Origin: an uncultured Lentisphaerota bacterium
GTDB lineage: Bacteria; Verrucomicrobiota; Lentisphaeria; Oligosphaerales; CAITYL01
Assembly (NCBI GenBank): GCA_903921725.1
Contig: CAIXRA010000046.1
Coordinates: 1-60,282, forward strand
Reading direction: 5' to 3'
Length of the DNA stretch: 60,282 nucleotides
Part shown: piece by piece, positions 26,890 through 35,280 of the stretch
How the letters are laid out: each line of letters begins with the position of its first letter
Position numbering within the stretch: the first letter of the stretch is position 1
The notes under the pieces: model-generated
What the model was told of the DNA's origin: nothing
The model's database searches: none
Seen by the model: the letters and a program-made list of their open reading frames with translations, nothing else
Translations under genes and position numbers: made by a program

Positions 26890-27717
26890 ATGCGCAGGCT
26901 TGAAGGCAAGGTGGCGGTGGTGACGGGTGCGGCGGGCGCTCTCTGCTCGGTGATGGCGGAGTCGCTGCTGCGGGACGGGGCCAGGGTTGTGCTCGCCGAT
27001 CTGAACGAGGATGGCGCGAAGTCATTCCAGAATGTGCTGGCGGAGAAGGGGTTGACGGAAACCATGACGGTCAAGGCCAATGTCTTGGAGCGCGCGTCGC
27101 TTGAGGCGGCGCGGGAGAAGATTCTGGCGCAGTGGGGGCGGATCGACATCCTGGTCAACGGCGCCGGCGGCAATCATCCGAAAGGCACCTGTCCGGCCGA
27201 ACAGTTCACGGAGGGGACGACGCTGGAGGATTCCTTCTTCGGGCTGGACTTGGCCGGGTTCGAGTTCGTCAACAAACTGAACTTCATCGGTAGCCTGCTT
27301 CCAAGCCAGGTGTTCTGCCAGGCGATGCTGAAGACCGGCGGCAGCGTGATCAACATCTCCTCGATGTCGGCGACGCAGCCGCTGACCAAGGTCGCTGCGT
27401 ACTCCGCGGCGAAGGCGTCCGTCGAGAATTTCACGCGCTGGCTGGCGGTGCACCTGGCGCCGGTCGGCATCCGCGTGAACGCAATCGCGCCGGGGTTCTT
27501 CATCACCCAGCAGAACCGCTTCCTGATGCTAGAGCCGGACGGGAAGACGCTGACGCCTCGCGGTCAGAAGGTGATCAACAAGACGCCGATGCACCGTTTC
27601 GGTGATCCGAAGGAGCTGTGCGGCGCGCTGAACTATCTGGTGTCCGATGAGGCGTCGTTCGTGACCGGCATCGTCATCCCGGTGGACGGCGGGTTCCTCG
27701 CGTATTCGGGTGTGTGA
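26890..27717 (+). CDS. uxuB: D-mannonate oxidoreductase, SDR type (fructuronate reductase)
   Basis: The 275-residue short-chain dehydrogenase resembles the Bacillus-type UxuB/YjmF, which interconverts fructuronate and D-mannonate. The NAD-binding TGAAGALCSVMAE, the NGAGGNHPKGT segment diagnostic of this subgroup, the SSMSA...YSAAK catalytic Ser/Tyr/Lys region, and NAIAPGFFITQQNR are present. It follows uxaC by 65 bp and precedes the ExuT-like transporter, as in hexuronate operons. KduD-like activity is an alternative, but the NHPKG motif favours mannonate. Confidence 0.9.
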   Translation: MRRLEGKVAVVTGAAGALCSVMAESLLRDGARVVLADLNEDGAKSFQNVLAEKGLTETMTVKANVLERASLEAAREKILAQWGRIDILVNGAGGNHPKGTCPAEQFTEGTTLEDSFFGLDLAGFEFVNKLNFIGSLLPSQVFCQAMLKTGGSVINISSMSATQPLTKVAAYSAAKASVENFTRWLAVHLAPVGIRVNAIAPGFFITQQNRFLMLEPDGKTLTPRGQKVINKTPMHRFGDPKELCGALNYLVSDEASFVTGIVIPVDGGFLAYSGV

Positions 27718-27813
27718 TGAACGAGGCGGCCGTGGGAGGGCGCTCCCCCCCCCCGGCCCTGCGGTGTGAGGCGAAGGGACAAACGATTCGGATAAGGAAA
27801 TACGCTTGGTGTC

Positions 27814-27960
27814 CAGTAACGCGGCTCATTCCTGCCCGCGCTGAGGGCGCCGGCATTGGAATCGGCTTAAAAATAAGGAGTCCCATGAGGTGTTTGCGGG
27901 ATTAATGCCACGCCCCACGGCAATGCCAGCAAACGCGGTCAGGAATGAGCCGCGTTACTG
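27814..27960. repeat. Foldback element upstream of the transporter gene
   Basis: Arms 27814-27834 and 27940-27960 are a perfect 21-bp inverted repeat (core AGTAACGCGGCTCATTCCTG), with imperfect pairing continuing inward for another ~30 bp. A related phrase GGAATGAGCCGCGT occurs at about 10018-10031. Between the arms, a strong SD (AAGGAG 27875-27880) precedes a six-codon frame at 27885-27905. The rest of the 397-bp gap shows no gene. Confidence 0.85.
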
Positions 27961-28114
27961 CGGTGCCAGCGGTCATGCAAATACGGCTCGGCTTGGAACT
28001 GGCCGTGGTTTGGTTCACCTTACAACGCAAGGCCGGGGCATGACACCCCGTCCGGCTCGGGCGGCACGGCAAAAAGGCCCCATGATTTTTCAACACGGAA
28101 CAAGGATCCGCACC

Positions 28115-29887
28115 ATGTTCAAGAACAACTACCGCTGGGTCATCTGCGCGCTGCTTTTTTTTGCGACGACGGTCAACTACATCGACCGGCAGATACTGTC
28201 GCTGGTCAAGGAGTTTTTGGATGCGCAGTACGGCTGGACGAAGACGGATTTCGGTCTGCTGAACTCGGCGTTTCAGGTCGCCTATGGCGCGGGGCTGCTG
28301 TTTTTCGGCTGGTTTGTGGACCGCTTCGGCGTGAAGGTCGGGTACGCCGTGTCGATGGTCGGCTGGAGCTTGGCGGCGATGGCGCACGCGCTGGTGCGTC
28401 TGCTGCCGGAGAACGCCTCCATGCAGATCGGCGGGCGGGTGTTCGGGCTGACGGCGCTGTCGGTGGCGGCGTTCGGCCTCTGCCGCGTGCTGCTGGGGCT
28501 GGCGGAGGCGGGCAATTTCCCGGCGGCGGTCAAGGGGGTGGCGCAATGGTTCCCGAAGCGCGAGCGCGCGTTCGCCACAAGCCTGTTCAACTCTGGGGCG
28601 AACGTGGGCGCGCTGCTGGCGCCGGCGGTGGTGCCGCTGCTGGCGATTACGTTTGACTGGAGCATGCCGTTCATCGTCGCCGGCCTAGCCGGCTTTGTCT
28701 GGCTTGGATTCTGGATCCGGATGTACAACGTGCCGGAAAAGCACCCGTCCGTCAGCAAGGCGGAGATGGAGCAGATCCTCAGCGACCGGGAGGAGGGGAG
28801 CCGGACGGCAAAGCTGCGCTGGTTCCATCTGCTCGGCTACCGGCAGACCTGGTCGTTCATCATCGCCAAGCTTCTCACCGATCCGGTCTGGTGGTTTTTC
28901 CTGATCTGGCTTCCGGATTACTTCAAGACGACGCTCCTGCTCGACATCAAGAACAGCTGGCCGCTGCTCGTCACCATCTACGGCATCATCACCGTGCTCA
29001 GCATCTTCGGCGGCTGGATTACCGGGCATCTTGCCGCGCGTGGCTGGAGCGTGACCCGCGCCCGCAAGACCGGCATGGTCGTCTTCGCGCTGTGCGTGGT
29101 GCCGGTCATGTTCGTGACCCATTTCGGCCGGTTCAACGTGGACGCGCGCTTCTTCGAGAAGATGAAGACCGGCAAGTACACCGTCGAGAAGACCGTGACC
29201 GTGGACGGCAAGGCCCGCAAGGCGAAAAGCTTTCATCCGGTGGACGCCGCCGTCGCCGCCGACCTCCGGCCGCTGGACGGCAGGAGTTACGGCTCGATCG
29301 AGGAGTTTCTGCGGGACGCCGGCGCGCTCATCAATCCGGAGCGGAAGACGGCGCTGCGGCAGGCGTTGACGGGGAAGGCGTGCGCGACGCTGGACGCCTG
29401 CCTGGCCGCCGCCGGAGGACTGCTCCCCGACGACTTGGAGGCGGGCGTGAAAAAGACATTCGAGACGAAGCCATGCTCTTCGGCCGATGCATTCATCCTG
29501 GCCGTCGGCGTCGCGGAGGCGGAAAAGATCAAGCAGGCGCTGGCGGACTGTGCGCGCGACAACGCCCTCTTCTGGATTGCCGTGTTGCTCATCGGACTGG
29601 CCGGCGCTTCGCACCAAGCATGGTCGGCGAATCTGTTCACAACGGTTTCCGACATGTTCCCGAAGAAGGCGGTTGCCTCCGTGGTCGGCCTTGGCGGCAT
29701 GGCCGGTTCTGCCGGCGGCATCGTGTTCCCGCTGGTGACCGGGGTGCTGCTCGACCATTACAGGCTACTGGGGAACGAGACCGCCGGCTACGCCATCCTC
29801 TTCACCTTCTGCGCCTTCGCCTATCTCGCCGCCTTCGGCATCAACCACCTGTTGGCGCCCAAGTACGAACAGGCCCGCATGGAGTGA
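28115..29887 (+). CDS. MFS hexuronate transporter, ExuT-like, with a large inserted loop
   Basis: The 590-residue protein starts like ExuT/GudP-type anion:cation symporters (YRWVICALLFFATTVNYIDRQ, the DRFGVKVGY motif, GLAEAGNFPAAVKGVAQWFPKRERA). It ends with the matching TTVSDMFPKKAVASVVGLGGMAGSAGGI block. Twelve helices are expected. Unlike ordinary ~430-residue relatives it carries about 145 hydrophilic residues (about 335-481) between two C-terminal-half helices. The ATG at 28115 has CAAGGA at 28101-28106; the frame upstream to 27890 crosses the foldback element. Context points to uptake of glucuronate or galacturonate. Confidence 0.9.
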   Translation: MFKNNYRWVICALLFFATTVNYIDRQILSLVKEFLDAQYGWTKTDFGLLNSAFQVAYGAGLLFFGWFVDRFGVKVGYAVSMVGWSLAAMAHALVRLLPENASMQIGGRVFGLTALSVAAFGLCRVLLGLAEAGNFPAAVKGVAQWFPKRERAFATSLFNSGANVGALLAPAVVPLLAITFDWSMPFIVAGLAGFVWLGFWIRMYNVPEKHPSVSKAEMEQILSDREEGSRTAKLRWFHLLGYRQTWSFIIAKLLTDPVWWFFLIWLPDYFKTTLLLDIKNSWPLLVTIYGIITVLSIFGGWITGHLAARGWSVTRARKTGMVVFALCVVPVMFVTHFGRFNVDARFFEKMKTGKYTVEKTVTVDGKARKAKSFHPVDAAVAADLRPLDGRSYGSIEEFLRDAGALINPERKTALRQALTGKACATLDACLAAAGGLLPDDLEAGVKKTFETKPCSSADAFILAVGVAEAEKIKQALADCARDNALFWIAVLLIGLAGASHQAWSANLFTTVSDMFPKKAVASVVGLGGMAGSAGGIVFPLVTGVLLDHYRLLGNETAGYAILFTFCAFAYLAAFGINHLLAPKYEQARME

Positions 29888-30075
29888 GGCGGATTCACGC
29901 TTTGATAAGCGTGCCTTTGCAGTCCGGCGCGAGCCGGCTCATGCGGTTTCCGTGGGGGAGGGTCGGTGCCTGATGGTCCGCCCTCCCGCCCCTCCGGGCG
30001 GCGCCGCAAAAAAACATCCGGTGGGCATGGCTCCGGCGCAACCGTTTTTCCGGCAAAGAAAACCGGAAATATGCC

Positions 30076-30104
30076 TTGCATTTCACTGTCACCCCGTCTA
30101 CTGT
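30076..30104 (+). promoter_or_regulatory. Candidate promoter of the OmpA-like gene
   Basis: TTGCAT (30076-30081) and TACTGT (30099-30104) have a 17-nt spacer. The 300-bp gap 29888-30187 holds nothing else that I can identify apart from a GC-rich short hairpin near 29985-30005. Confidence 0.4.
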
Positions 30105-30187
30105 ACTCACATAAACAGACTGCGCGGGAGCTTCCGTTCCCATTGCAGGGAAAACTTTTAACAGTTTCAAGAAAAAAGGATCGACAA

Positions 30188-30970
30188 ATGAACTGGAAAG
30201 CAGCACTGACGGGTCTTGTGGTGGCGGGCATGGCGGCGGGTTGCACCTCGACGCAAAAAGGCGCGGCGGTCGGCGCCGGTGCCGGCTTCATCGTCGGCGA
30301 TCTCGCGACCCAGAACACCTGCCATGTGGCGAACCCCTATCAGGCCGGCCTCATCGGTGCGGCCGCCGGCGGCTTGGCCGGAGCCCTCATCGGCGACGCG
30401 CTCAACGAGACGAAGGATCCGGTGGCCATGGAAGGCCTGCTCGACAAGAACGCCACGCTCGAAGGCGCGCTCAACAAGGCGCTCTCCGACAACGCGCAGC
30501 TCCAGGCGGAACTCGCCAAAAAGCTGGCGGAAAAACCCGCCACCAACGACCAGGTCAAGGTTGAGGTCAAAGACGGCCAGATCCGCTTCACCGTCCTCAA
30601 CGAAATCCTGTTCGACTCCGGCAAGGCGGACCTCAAGCCCGAGGGCGTCACCGTCCTGGACAGCGTCCTGGAAATGATCCAGAAGAGCTATGCCGACCGC
30701 AAGATCATGATCGAGGGGCACACCGACAACCAGCCCATCATCCACTCCAAGTGGAAGAACAACTGGGAACTCTCCTACGCCCGCTCCTCCCAGGTGCTGG
30801 AGCATTTCATGAGCGACAAGGGTGTCTCCGGCGAGCGGCTTTCCGCTCTTGCCTGCGGCGAGTTCCGCCCGGTCGCCGACAATGCGGCCAAGGAAGGCCA
30901 GCGCCAAAACCGCCGTGCGGTGATCGTGGTGCTTCCGGCCGACAACAGCATCGTCGTCGAGCACAAGTAA
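30188..30970 (+). CDS. OmpA-family peptidoglycan-binding lipoprotein
   Basis: The 260-residue product has a lipoprotein signal (MAAGC), a glycine-zipper segment (GAAVGAGAGFIVGD and GLIGAAAGGLAGALIGDAL, about 26-75) and a short helical linker. The OmpA C-terminal domain lies at about 125-250, including the LFDSGKADLKPEG, EGHTDNQPI and NWELSYARSSQVLEHF motifs. The peptidoglycan-contacting Asp and Arg are in GHTDN and QNRRAVIV. It anchors outer membrane to cell wall. ATG at 30188 with AAAGGA seven bases upstream. Confidence 0.9.
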   Translation: MNWKAALTGLVVAGMAAGCTSTQKGAAVGAGAGFIVGDLATQNTCHVANPYQAGLIGAAAGGLAGALIGDALNETKDPVAMEGLLDKNATLEGALNKALSDNAQLQAELAKKLAEKPATNDQVKVEVKDGQIRFTVLNEILFDSGKADLKPEGVTVLDSVLEMIQKSYADRKIMIEGHTDNQPIIHSKWKNNWELSYARSSQVLEHFMSDKGVSGERLSALACGEFRPVADNAAKEGQRQNRRAVIVVLPADNSIVVEHK

Positions 30971-31025
30971 GCTTGACTGCATGACCCGGACGGCCCGACA
31001 GAACGACCGGATGGGCATCCAACAG

Positions 31026-31748
31026 ATGAAGGCCGCCGCACGAATTCTTTGGATTCTGCTGGCGGCCTTCACCGTTTCCGGATGCGCCACCACGCAGGAC
31101 ACCCCCCTCCGCCGGCTCGTCCCGCTTGCGGAGCCGGAACCCTACCGCCTCGCCATCCTTCCGCCCGTCATCGACGACTGCCTCCAGCCTGACAACCTAC
31201 AGCCGGAATATCCGTGGTACAGGCGCCTGTTGGACGGTCGCGGAGCCGTGATGGCCAGCGCCGACGCGCCCAAGGACATCGCCATGATGCTGTGCGTGAC
31301 GCTGGGCTCCTCCTACGGCAACTTCTGCCGGGGAGTCTGCACCGCGTCAACGCCGGAAGAGGCCGTCTCCCGCGGCGCGGATCATCTCCTAATCAGCCGG
31401 ATCCACGACTACCGCACCATCCTGCGCGGCGGCAACGCCCGTTACGTCTGGGTGGTGCTCCTCGGCCCCCTCGTCCCCCAGTACTGGATCCGCTGCCTGA
31501 CACTGGAGGCGCGCCTGGACTGGGAGGTGGAGATCGTGGATGCGCGCACCGGCCGGCGTGAATTCTACCGGCGCTATGCGCAGAGCTATTTCCTGACCGT
31601 GCGCCATGCGCGGCAGAAATATTTCCAGCCCAAGATGCTGGACTTCCTGCGCTTCCAGGCCACGCCGGAATTCATAGGCGAGCTGTTCATGCTCGACCTG
31701 AGGGACCGCTCCGCCGATGGACGGACGAGCCTGGGCGCGGGGAAATAG
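31026..31748 (+). CDS. Predicted lipoprotein of unknown function
   Basis: The signal peptide ends in the lipobox FTVSGC. The ~220-residue mature part contains PYRLAILPPVIDD near the start, a pattern seen in lipoproteins with a GNA1162- or CsgG-like alpha/beta fold, and a mid-protein segment ADHLLISRIHDYRTILRGG. It lies 55 bp after the OmpA-like gene and may share its transcript. In-frame ATGs at 30981 and 31011 are alternatives; none has a strong SD. Function unknown. Confidence 0.7.
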   Translation: MKAAARILWILLAAFTVSGCATTQDTPLRRLVPLAEPEPYRLAILPPVIDDCLQPDNLQPEYPWYRRLLDGRGAVMASADAPKDIAMMLCVTLGSSYGNFCRGVCTASTPEEAVSRGADHLLISRIHDYRTILRGGNARYVWVVLLGPLVPQYWIRCLTLEARLDWEVEIVDARTGRREFYRRYAQSYFLTVRHARQKYFQPKMLDFLRFQATPEFIGELFMLDLRDRSADGRTSLGAGK

Positions 31749-31898
31749 CCCGCATCTTTCATGAAAATGGCGATCCGGCCTTGCCGGCTGACCGCCCCCG
31801 TGCGCGTTCTGGGGCGTGGCGGAGCCGGGAGTGGGCTTCCTCCGGGTCGTCGGCGGGGACGCCCGCCGTCCCGCCCTTGCAGCCCGGCTCCGCGCCCG

Positions 31899-31936
31899 AA
31901 AACGACAAGGCCGGGGATGATGCCTCCCCGGCCTTG
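31899..31936 (-). terminator. Rho-independent terminator of rpmE
   Basis: An 11-bp perfect stem (31906-31916 with 31926-31936) is followed on the minus strand by a T-rich tail at 31899-31905. The remaining 31749-31898 stretch is GC-rich and contains another 11-bp inverted repeat (31819-31829 with 31883-31893) enclosing GGCGGG-GAC-GCCCGCC, similar in style to the 50-bp repeat. Confidence 0.8.
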
Positions 31937-31983
31937 CTGCATACACAGTGTTTTCTGGCAGACGCCCGCGCGGGCGCCGGCCG

Positions 31984-32202
31984 TTATTCGGCCTTGGCGG
32001 CGGGCTTTGTCGCGTACTTGCGGCGGAAACGGTCGACGCGGCCTTCGGTATCCAGCAGTTTCTGCTTGCCGGTGTAGAACGGGTGGCACTTGGAGCAGAT
32101 GCCGGTGTGGAATTCGGGCTTGGTCGACTTGGTGGTGAAGGTGGCGCCGCAGGCGCAGACAACCTTGCATTCAACGTAGGTCGGATGGATTTCGGGCTTC
32201 AT
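31984..32202 (-). CDS. rpmE: 50S ribosomal protein L31, zinc type
   Basis: The 72-residue protein keeps the zinc ligands CACG and CSKC typical of the C+ form of L31, along with [19 protein letters not shown] and the [24 protein letters not shown] tail. An AAGGA site precedes the ATG. It is the last gene of the minus-strand rpsO-pnp-rpmE series and is followed by its own terminator. Confidence 0.96.
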   Translation of the reverse strand: MKPEIHPTYVECKVVCACGATFTTKSTKPEFHTGICSKCHPFYTGKQKLLDTEGRVDRFRRKYATKPAAKAE

Positions 32203-32362
32203 GTTTTTCTCTGTCCTTGCTCTTCTCGCCAGGGCTTGTGTACCCGGCTTGTTGTCGGCCGGGGCTGCCCCCGGACCAGCGGTTCACCGTGCGCGCCACG
32301 CGGCGCGCCGGTCAAAATGGATCCCCCCGCGCGGCCCTGCGCCTCTGCGGGAGGATGGTTCT

Positions 32363-34462
32363 TCACACGTCGGCGAGCGCCTGCTTGCGGCTGAGGCGGA
32401 CGCGGCCGCGGTCGTCGATATCGATGACCTTGACCGTGATGGCGTCGCCCATCTTGCAGATGTCCTCAACCTTGTTCACGCGGTAGTCGGCCAGCTCGGA
32501 GATGTGCACCAGACCCTCGACTCCCGGCATGATTTCGACGAAGGCGCCGAATTCCTTGACGGAGGTGACTTTGCCCTTGTAGATCTTGCCAATCTCGGCT
32601 TCAGCCGTGAAGGAGTGGATCTCGGCGATGGTCTTCTCCAGAATTTCGGCGTTGGCGGCGAACACGTTGACGGTGCCGTCTTCGTGGATGTCGATCTGCG
32701 CGCCGGTGCGTTCCGTGATGCCCTTGATGTGCTTGCCACCGGGGCCGATCAGCGCGCCGATCTTCTCGGGGTTGATGCGGACGGAGGTGATCTTCGGCGC
32801 GTGCTGGTTCATCTCGGCGCGCGGCGCGGAGAGGACGCCGTCCATGATCGCGAGGATCTTGGCGCGGGCGACCTTGTTCTGGTCCATGGCTTCGCGCATC
32901 CCCTTGAGGTCGATGCCGGCGATCTTGAGGTCGAGCTGGAAGCCGGTGATGCCGTCACGGGTGCCGGCAATCTTGAAGTCCATGTCGCCGTAGTGATCTT
33001 CGGAGCCGAGGATGTCGGTGAGGAAGACGCGACGGCTGTTGTCGGCGCTGGTCACCAGGCCGACGGAGATGCCGGCAACCGGCTTCTTCAGCGGCACGCC
33101 GGCGTCCATCAGCGCGAGGGTCGCGCCGCAGACGGAAGCCATCGAGGAGGAACCGTTGGAGCCGAGGATGTCGGACACGCAGCGGACGGCGTACGGGAAG
33201 TCGGCGGGAATCATGCCGGCGACGCAGCGTTCGGCGAGCGCGCCGTGGCCGATCTCGCGGCGGCCCGGGCCGCTGATGCGTCCGCACTCGCCGACGCTGA
33301 AGTTCGGGAAGTTGTAGTGGAGCATGAATTTCTTGGTGGTCGCGCCGCCGGTGATGCCATCGGAATCCTGCGATTCCTTTTCGGCGCCGAGCGTGACGGT
33401 GACGATTGACTGCGTCTCGCCGCGGCTGAAGAGGGCGCTGCCGTGGACGCGGGGGAGAACGCCGACTTCGGCGGAGATCGCGCGGAGATCCTGCAACGAG
33501 CGGCCGTCCTGGCGGGCACCCTTGTCGAGGATCAACTGGCGGATAGTCGTCTCGGTGATTTCCTCGAAGGCACCCTTGAAGCTCGGGGCGACGGCGCCGT
33601 CAACGGTGAACTTCGGCGTGAGCTCGGCAACCATGGCATCGAACACGACCTTGAGCGCGACGGAGCGCGCCTTCTTGTCCACGATCTGGAGGGCGGCGTC
33701 AAGCTTGCCGTTGCAGTAGTCGCGAACGGCGGTCATGACCGCTTCCGGCGCGAGGACCAGCTTCGGCGCGTACTTCGCCTTGCCGCCCTTGGCGACCAGT
33801 TCCTGGATCGCGGCGACCAGCTTGATGACGATGCCGTCGGCGTAGGCCATGGCGGCGGAGAGGTCGTCCTCGTTGATTTCGTCGGAGGAGCCTTCGATCA
33901 TGATCACCTTGCCGGGGACGCCGGCGTACACGAGATCAATGTCGCTGTTCTTCATCTCGTCGTGGGTCGGGTTCGCAATGAACTGACCGTTGACGCGGCC
34001 GACGCGCAGGGCGCCGAACGCACCGTGGAACGGGATGTCGGAGACGGCCAGCGCGGCGGAGGCGCCGAGGATGCTCAGGACGTCCGCTTCGTTTTCACCG
34101 TCGGCGCTCATCAAGGTGCCCATGACCTGGACATCGTTGATGAAGCCCTTGGGGAACAGCGGGCGGGCCGGGCGGTCCGTCATGCGGGAGGTAAGGATTT
34201 CCTTCTCGGAGGGACGGCCTTCGCGCTTGAAATAGCCGCCGGGGAACTTGCCGGCTGCGCTGAAGCGCTCGCGGTAATCCACCTGAAGGGGGAAGAAGTC
34301 GAGGCCGGGACGCGGATCGGCACTGCAGGCCGTGACCAGCATGACGGTGTCGCCCTGGCGGATGGTGACGGCGCCGCCTGCGAGCTTCGCAAGCTTGCCT
34401 GTGGAAATGGTGATCTCGCGGTCGTTGCCCAGGTCAACCTTGACGGTGATTTCAGAACTCAT
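32363..34462 (-). CDS. pnp: Polyribonucleotide nucleotidyltransferase (PNPase)
   Basis: The 699-residue phosphorolytic 3'-5' exonuclease has two RNase PH-like cores (about 1-215 and 315-545) and the helical linker. A KH domain lies at about 555-615 (KIGALIGPGGKHIKGITERTG) and an S1 domain at about 620-690 (GKIYKGKVTSVKEFGAFVEIMPGVEGLVHISEL). SRMTDRPARPLFPKGF and SDILGSNGSSSMASVCG are standard. GGAG precedes the ATG at 34462. The 338-nt leader after rpsO is highly structured, consistent with RNase III/PNPase autoregulation as known in enterobacteria. Confidence 0.98.
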   Translation of the reverse strand: MSSEITVKVDLGNDREITISTGKLAKLAGGAVTIRQGDTVMLVTACSADPRPGLDFFPLQVDYRERFSAAGKFPGGYFKREGRPSEKEILTSRMTDRPARPLFPKGFINDVQVMGTLMSADGENEADVLSILGASAALAVSDIPFHGAFGALRVGRVNGQFIANPTHDEMKNSDIDLVYAGVPGKVIMIEGSSDEINEDDLSAAMAYADGIVIKLVAAIQELVAKGGKAKYAPKLVLAPEAVMTAVRDYCNGKLDAALQIVDKKARSVALKVVFDAMVAELTPKFTVDGAVAPSFKGAFEEITETTIRQLILDKGARQDGRSLQDLRAISAEVGVLPRVHGSALFSRGETQSIVTVTLGAEKESQDSDGITGGATTKKFMLHYNFPNFSVGECGRISGPGRREIGHGALAERCVAGMIPADFPYAVRCVSDILGSNGSSSMASVCGATLALMDAGVPLKKPVAGISVGLVTSADNSRRVFLTDILGSEDHYGDMDFKIAGTRDGITGFQLDLKIAGIDLKGMREAMDQNKVARAKILAIMDGVLSAPRAEMNQHAPKITSVRINPEKIGALIGPGGKHIKGITERTGAQIDIHEDGTVNVFAANAEILEKTIAEIHSFTAEAEIGKIYKGKVTSVKEFGAFVEIMPGVEGLVHISELADYRVNKVEDICKMGDAITVKVIDIDDRGRVRLSRKQALADV

Positions 34463-34478
34463 CTTTTTTCTCCAATTT

Positions 34479-34663
34479 CTCGTGTTGACGGGCCGGCGTC
34501 ACGCCGCCGTACCCTGGAACCCGGAACGCCCTTCCGGGCATTCCATCTGCCGACACGAGTGGAGAATGCTGTGTGCGCGTACGGGAGGGCTCATCCCCTC
34601 CCGAATGCGGAATTGCGGTATAAAACGCCGGCCGGAGCCGGCCCCTTATACCGACCGAATTCC
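34479..34663 (-). promoter_or_regulatory. Structured leader RNA of pnp
   Basis: On the minus strand four hairpins can be drawn. (1) 34609-34663: a long stem with GGAATT/AATTCC and CGGTATAA/TTATACCG arms and a GC-rich tip. (2) 34582-34589 with 34596-34603: eight perfect pairs. (3) 34523-34531 with 34536-34544: nine pairs and a GGAA loop. (4) 34494-34498 with 34502-34506. The last two are enclosed by a perfect 7-bp stem, 34479-34485 with 34553-34559, making a three-way junction just before the SD. The long stem could be an RNase III site. No coding frame fits this stretch. Confidence 0.65.
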
Positions 34664-34800
34664 ACACTCTGGCACACCGCCCTGCAGGCGATCTCTCCAT
34701 TCCGCCGTGTCCGGCAGACGTGAAACTCAACTCTTCGGTACCGGCCGGCCGCCGCGCCCCGTTCGGGAATGCGGCGGCGGGCCGCATGCGGAAACCGGAA

Positions 34801-35064
34801 TCAGTGGCGCAGCTCGAGGCGCTTGATGAGATCCTGATAGCGCTTCGTGGAGGCGCTCTTCAGGTAGCTCAGCAGGCGGCGGCGGCGGTTCACCATCGAC
34901 ACGAGGCCGCGGCGCGAGCTGTTGTCCTTGTTGTGCGTCTTGAGGTGCTCCGAAATTTCGGAGATGCGCGTGGTCAGAAGCGCCACCTGGACCTCCGGCG
35001 AACCGACGTCGTTCGCGGCCTGGGCGTACTCTTTCATGACCGTCTGCTTCTGCGTCTTGTCCAT
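34801..35064 (-). CDS. rpsO: 30S ribosomal protein S15
   Basis: The 87-residue protein shows the S15 core GSPEVQVALLTTRISEISEHLKTHNKD and SSRRGLVSMVNRRRRLLSYLK. The true start is the ATG at 35064; the longer open frame to 35781 is a shadow of the TrpF-like gene. Only 22-23 bp of structured GC-rich DNA separates its stop from the start of the pnp leader stems. The rpsO-pnp order is the classical one. Confidence 0.97.
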   Translation of the reverse strand: MDKTQKQTVMKEYAQAANDVGSPEVQVALLTTRISEISEHLKTHNKDNSSRRGLVSMVNRRRRLLSYLKSASTKRYQDLIKRLELRH

Positions 35065-35212
35065 GCGTGACCTGTCCCTGTTCTTCAGGCAGTTTTTTTG
35101 TTGCCTATTTTTTTGAATTGAACCCTTTAATTTACCCCGGCATCGGTGCTTTGCAAATGGAACCTCCACGCCCGGCCGGCAGACGGTGCGCTCCGCATTT
35201 TGTCCCGCCACG

Positions 35213-35242
35213 TTGACGCCGGGAAAAAACCCGGCATATTCT
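35213..35242 (+). promoter_or_regulatory. Candidate promoter of the TrpF-like gene
   Basis: TTGACG (35213-35218) and TATTCT (35237-35242) have an 18-nt spacer, which itself contains the small palindrome CCGGG-AAAAAA-CCCGG. Confidence 0.4.
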
Positions 35243-35280
35243 GGCCGGATGCGGCTCCCAAACAACCCCGGCGCGGCGAC

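Noticed and set aside
27885..27905. Six-codon leader peptide gene
   Set aside because: The SD is strong but the frame is inside a palindromic element and is too short to support as a gene.
27890..28114. N-terminal extension of the transporter
   Set aside because: It lies in the foldback element, and the ATG at 28115 has a good SD and begins the conserved first helix region.
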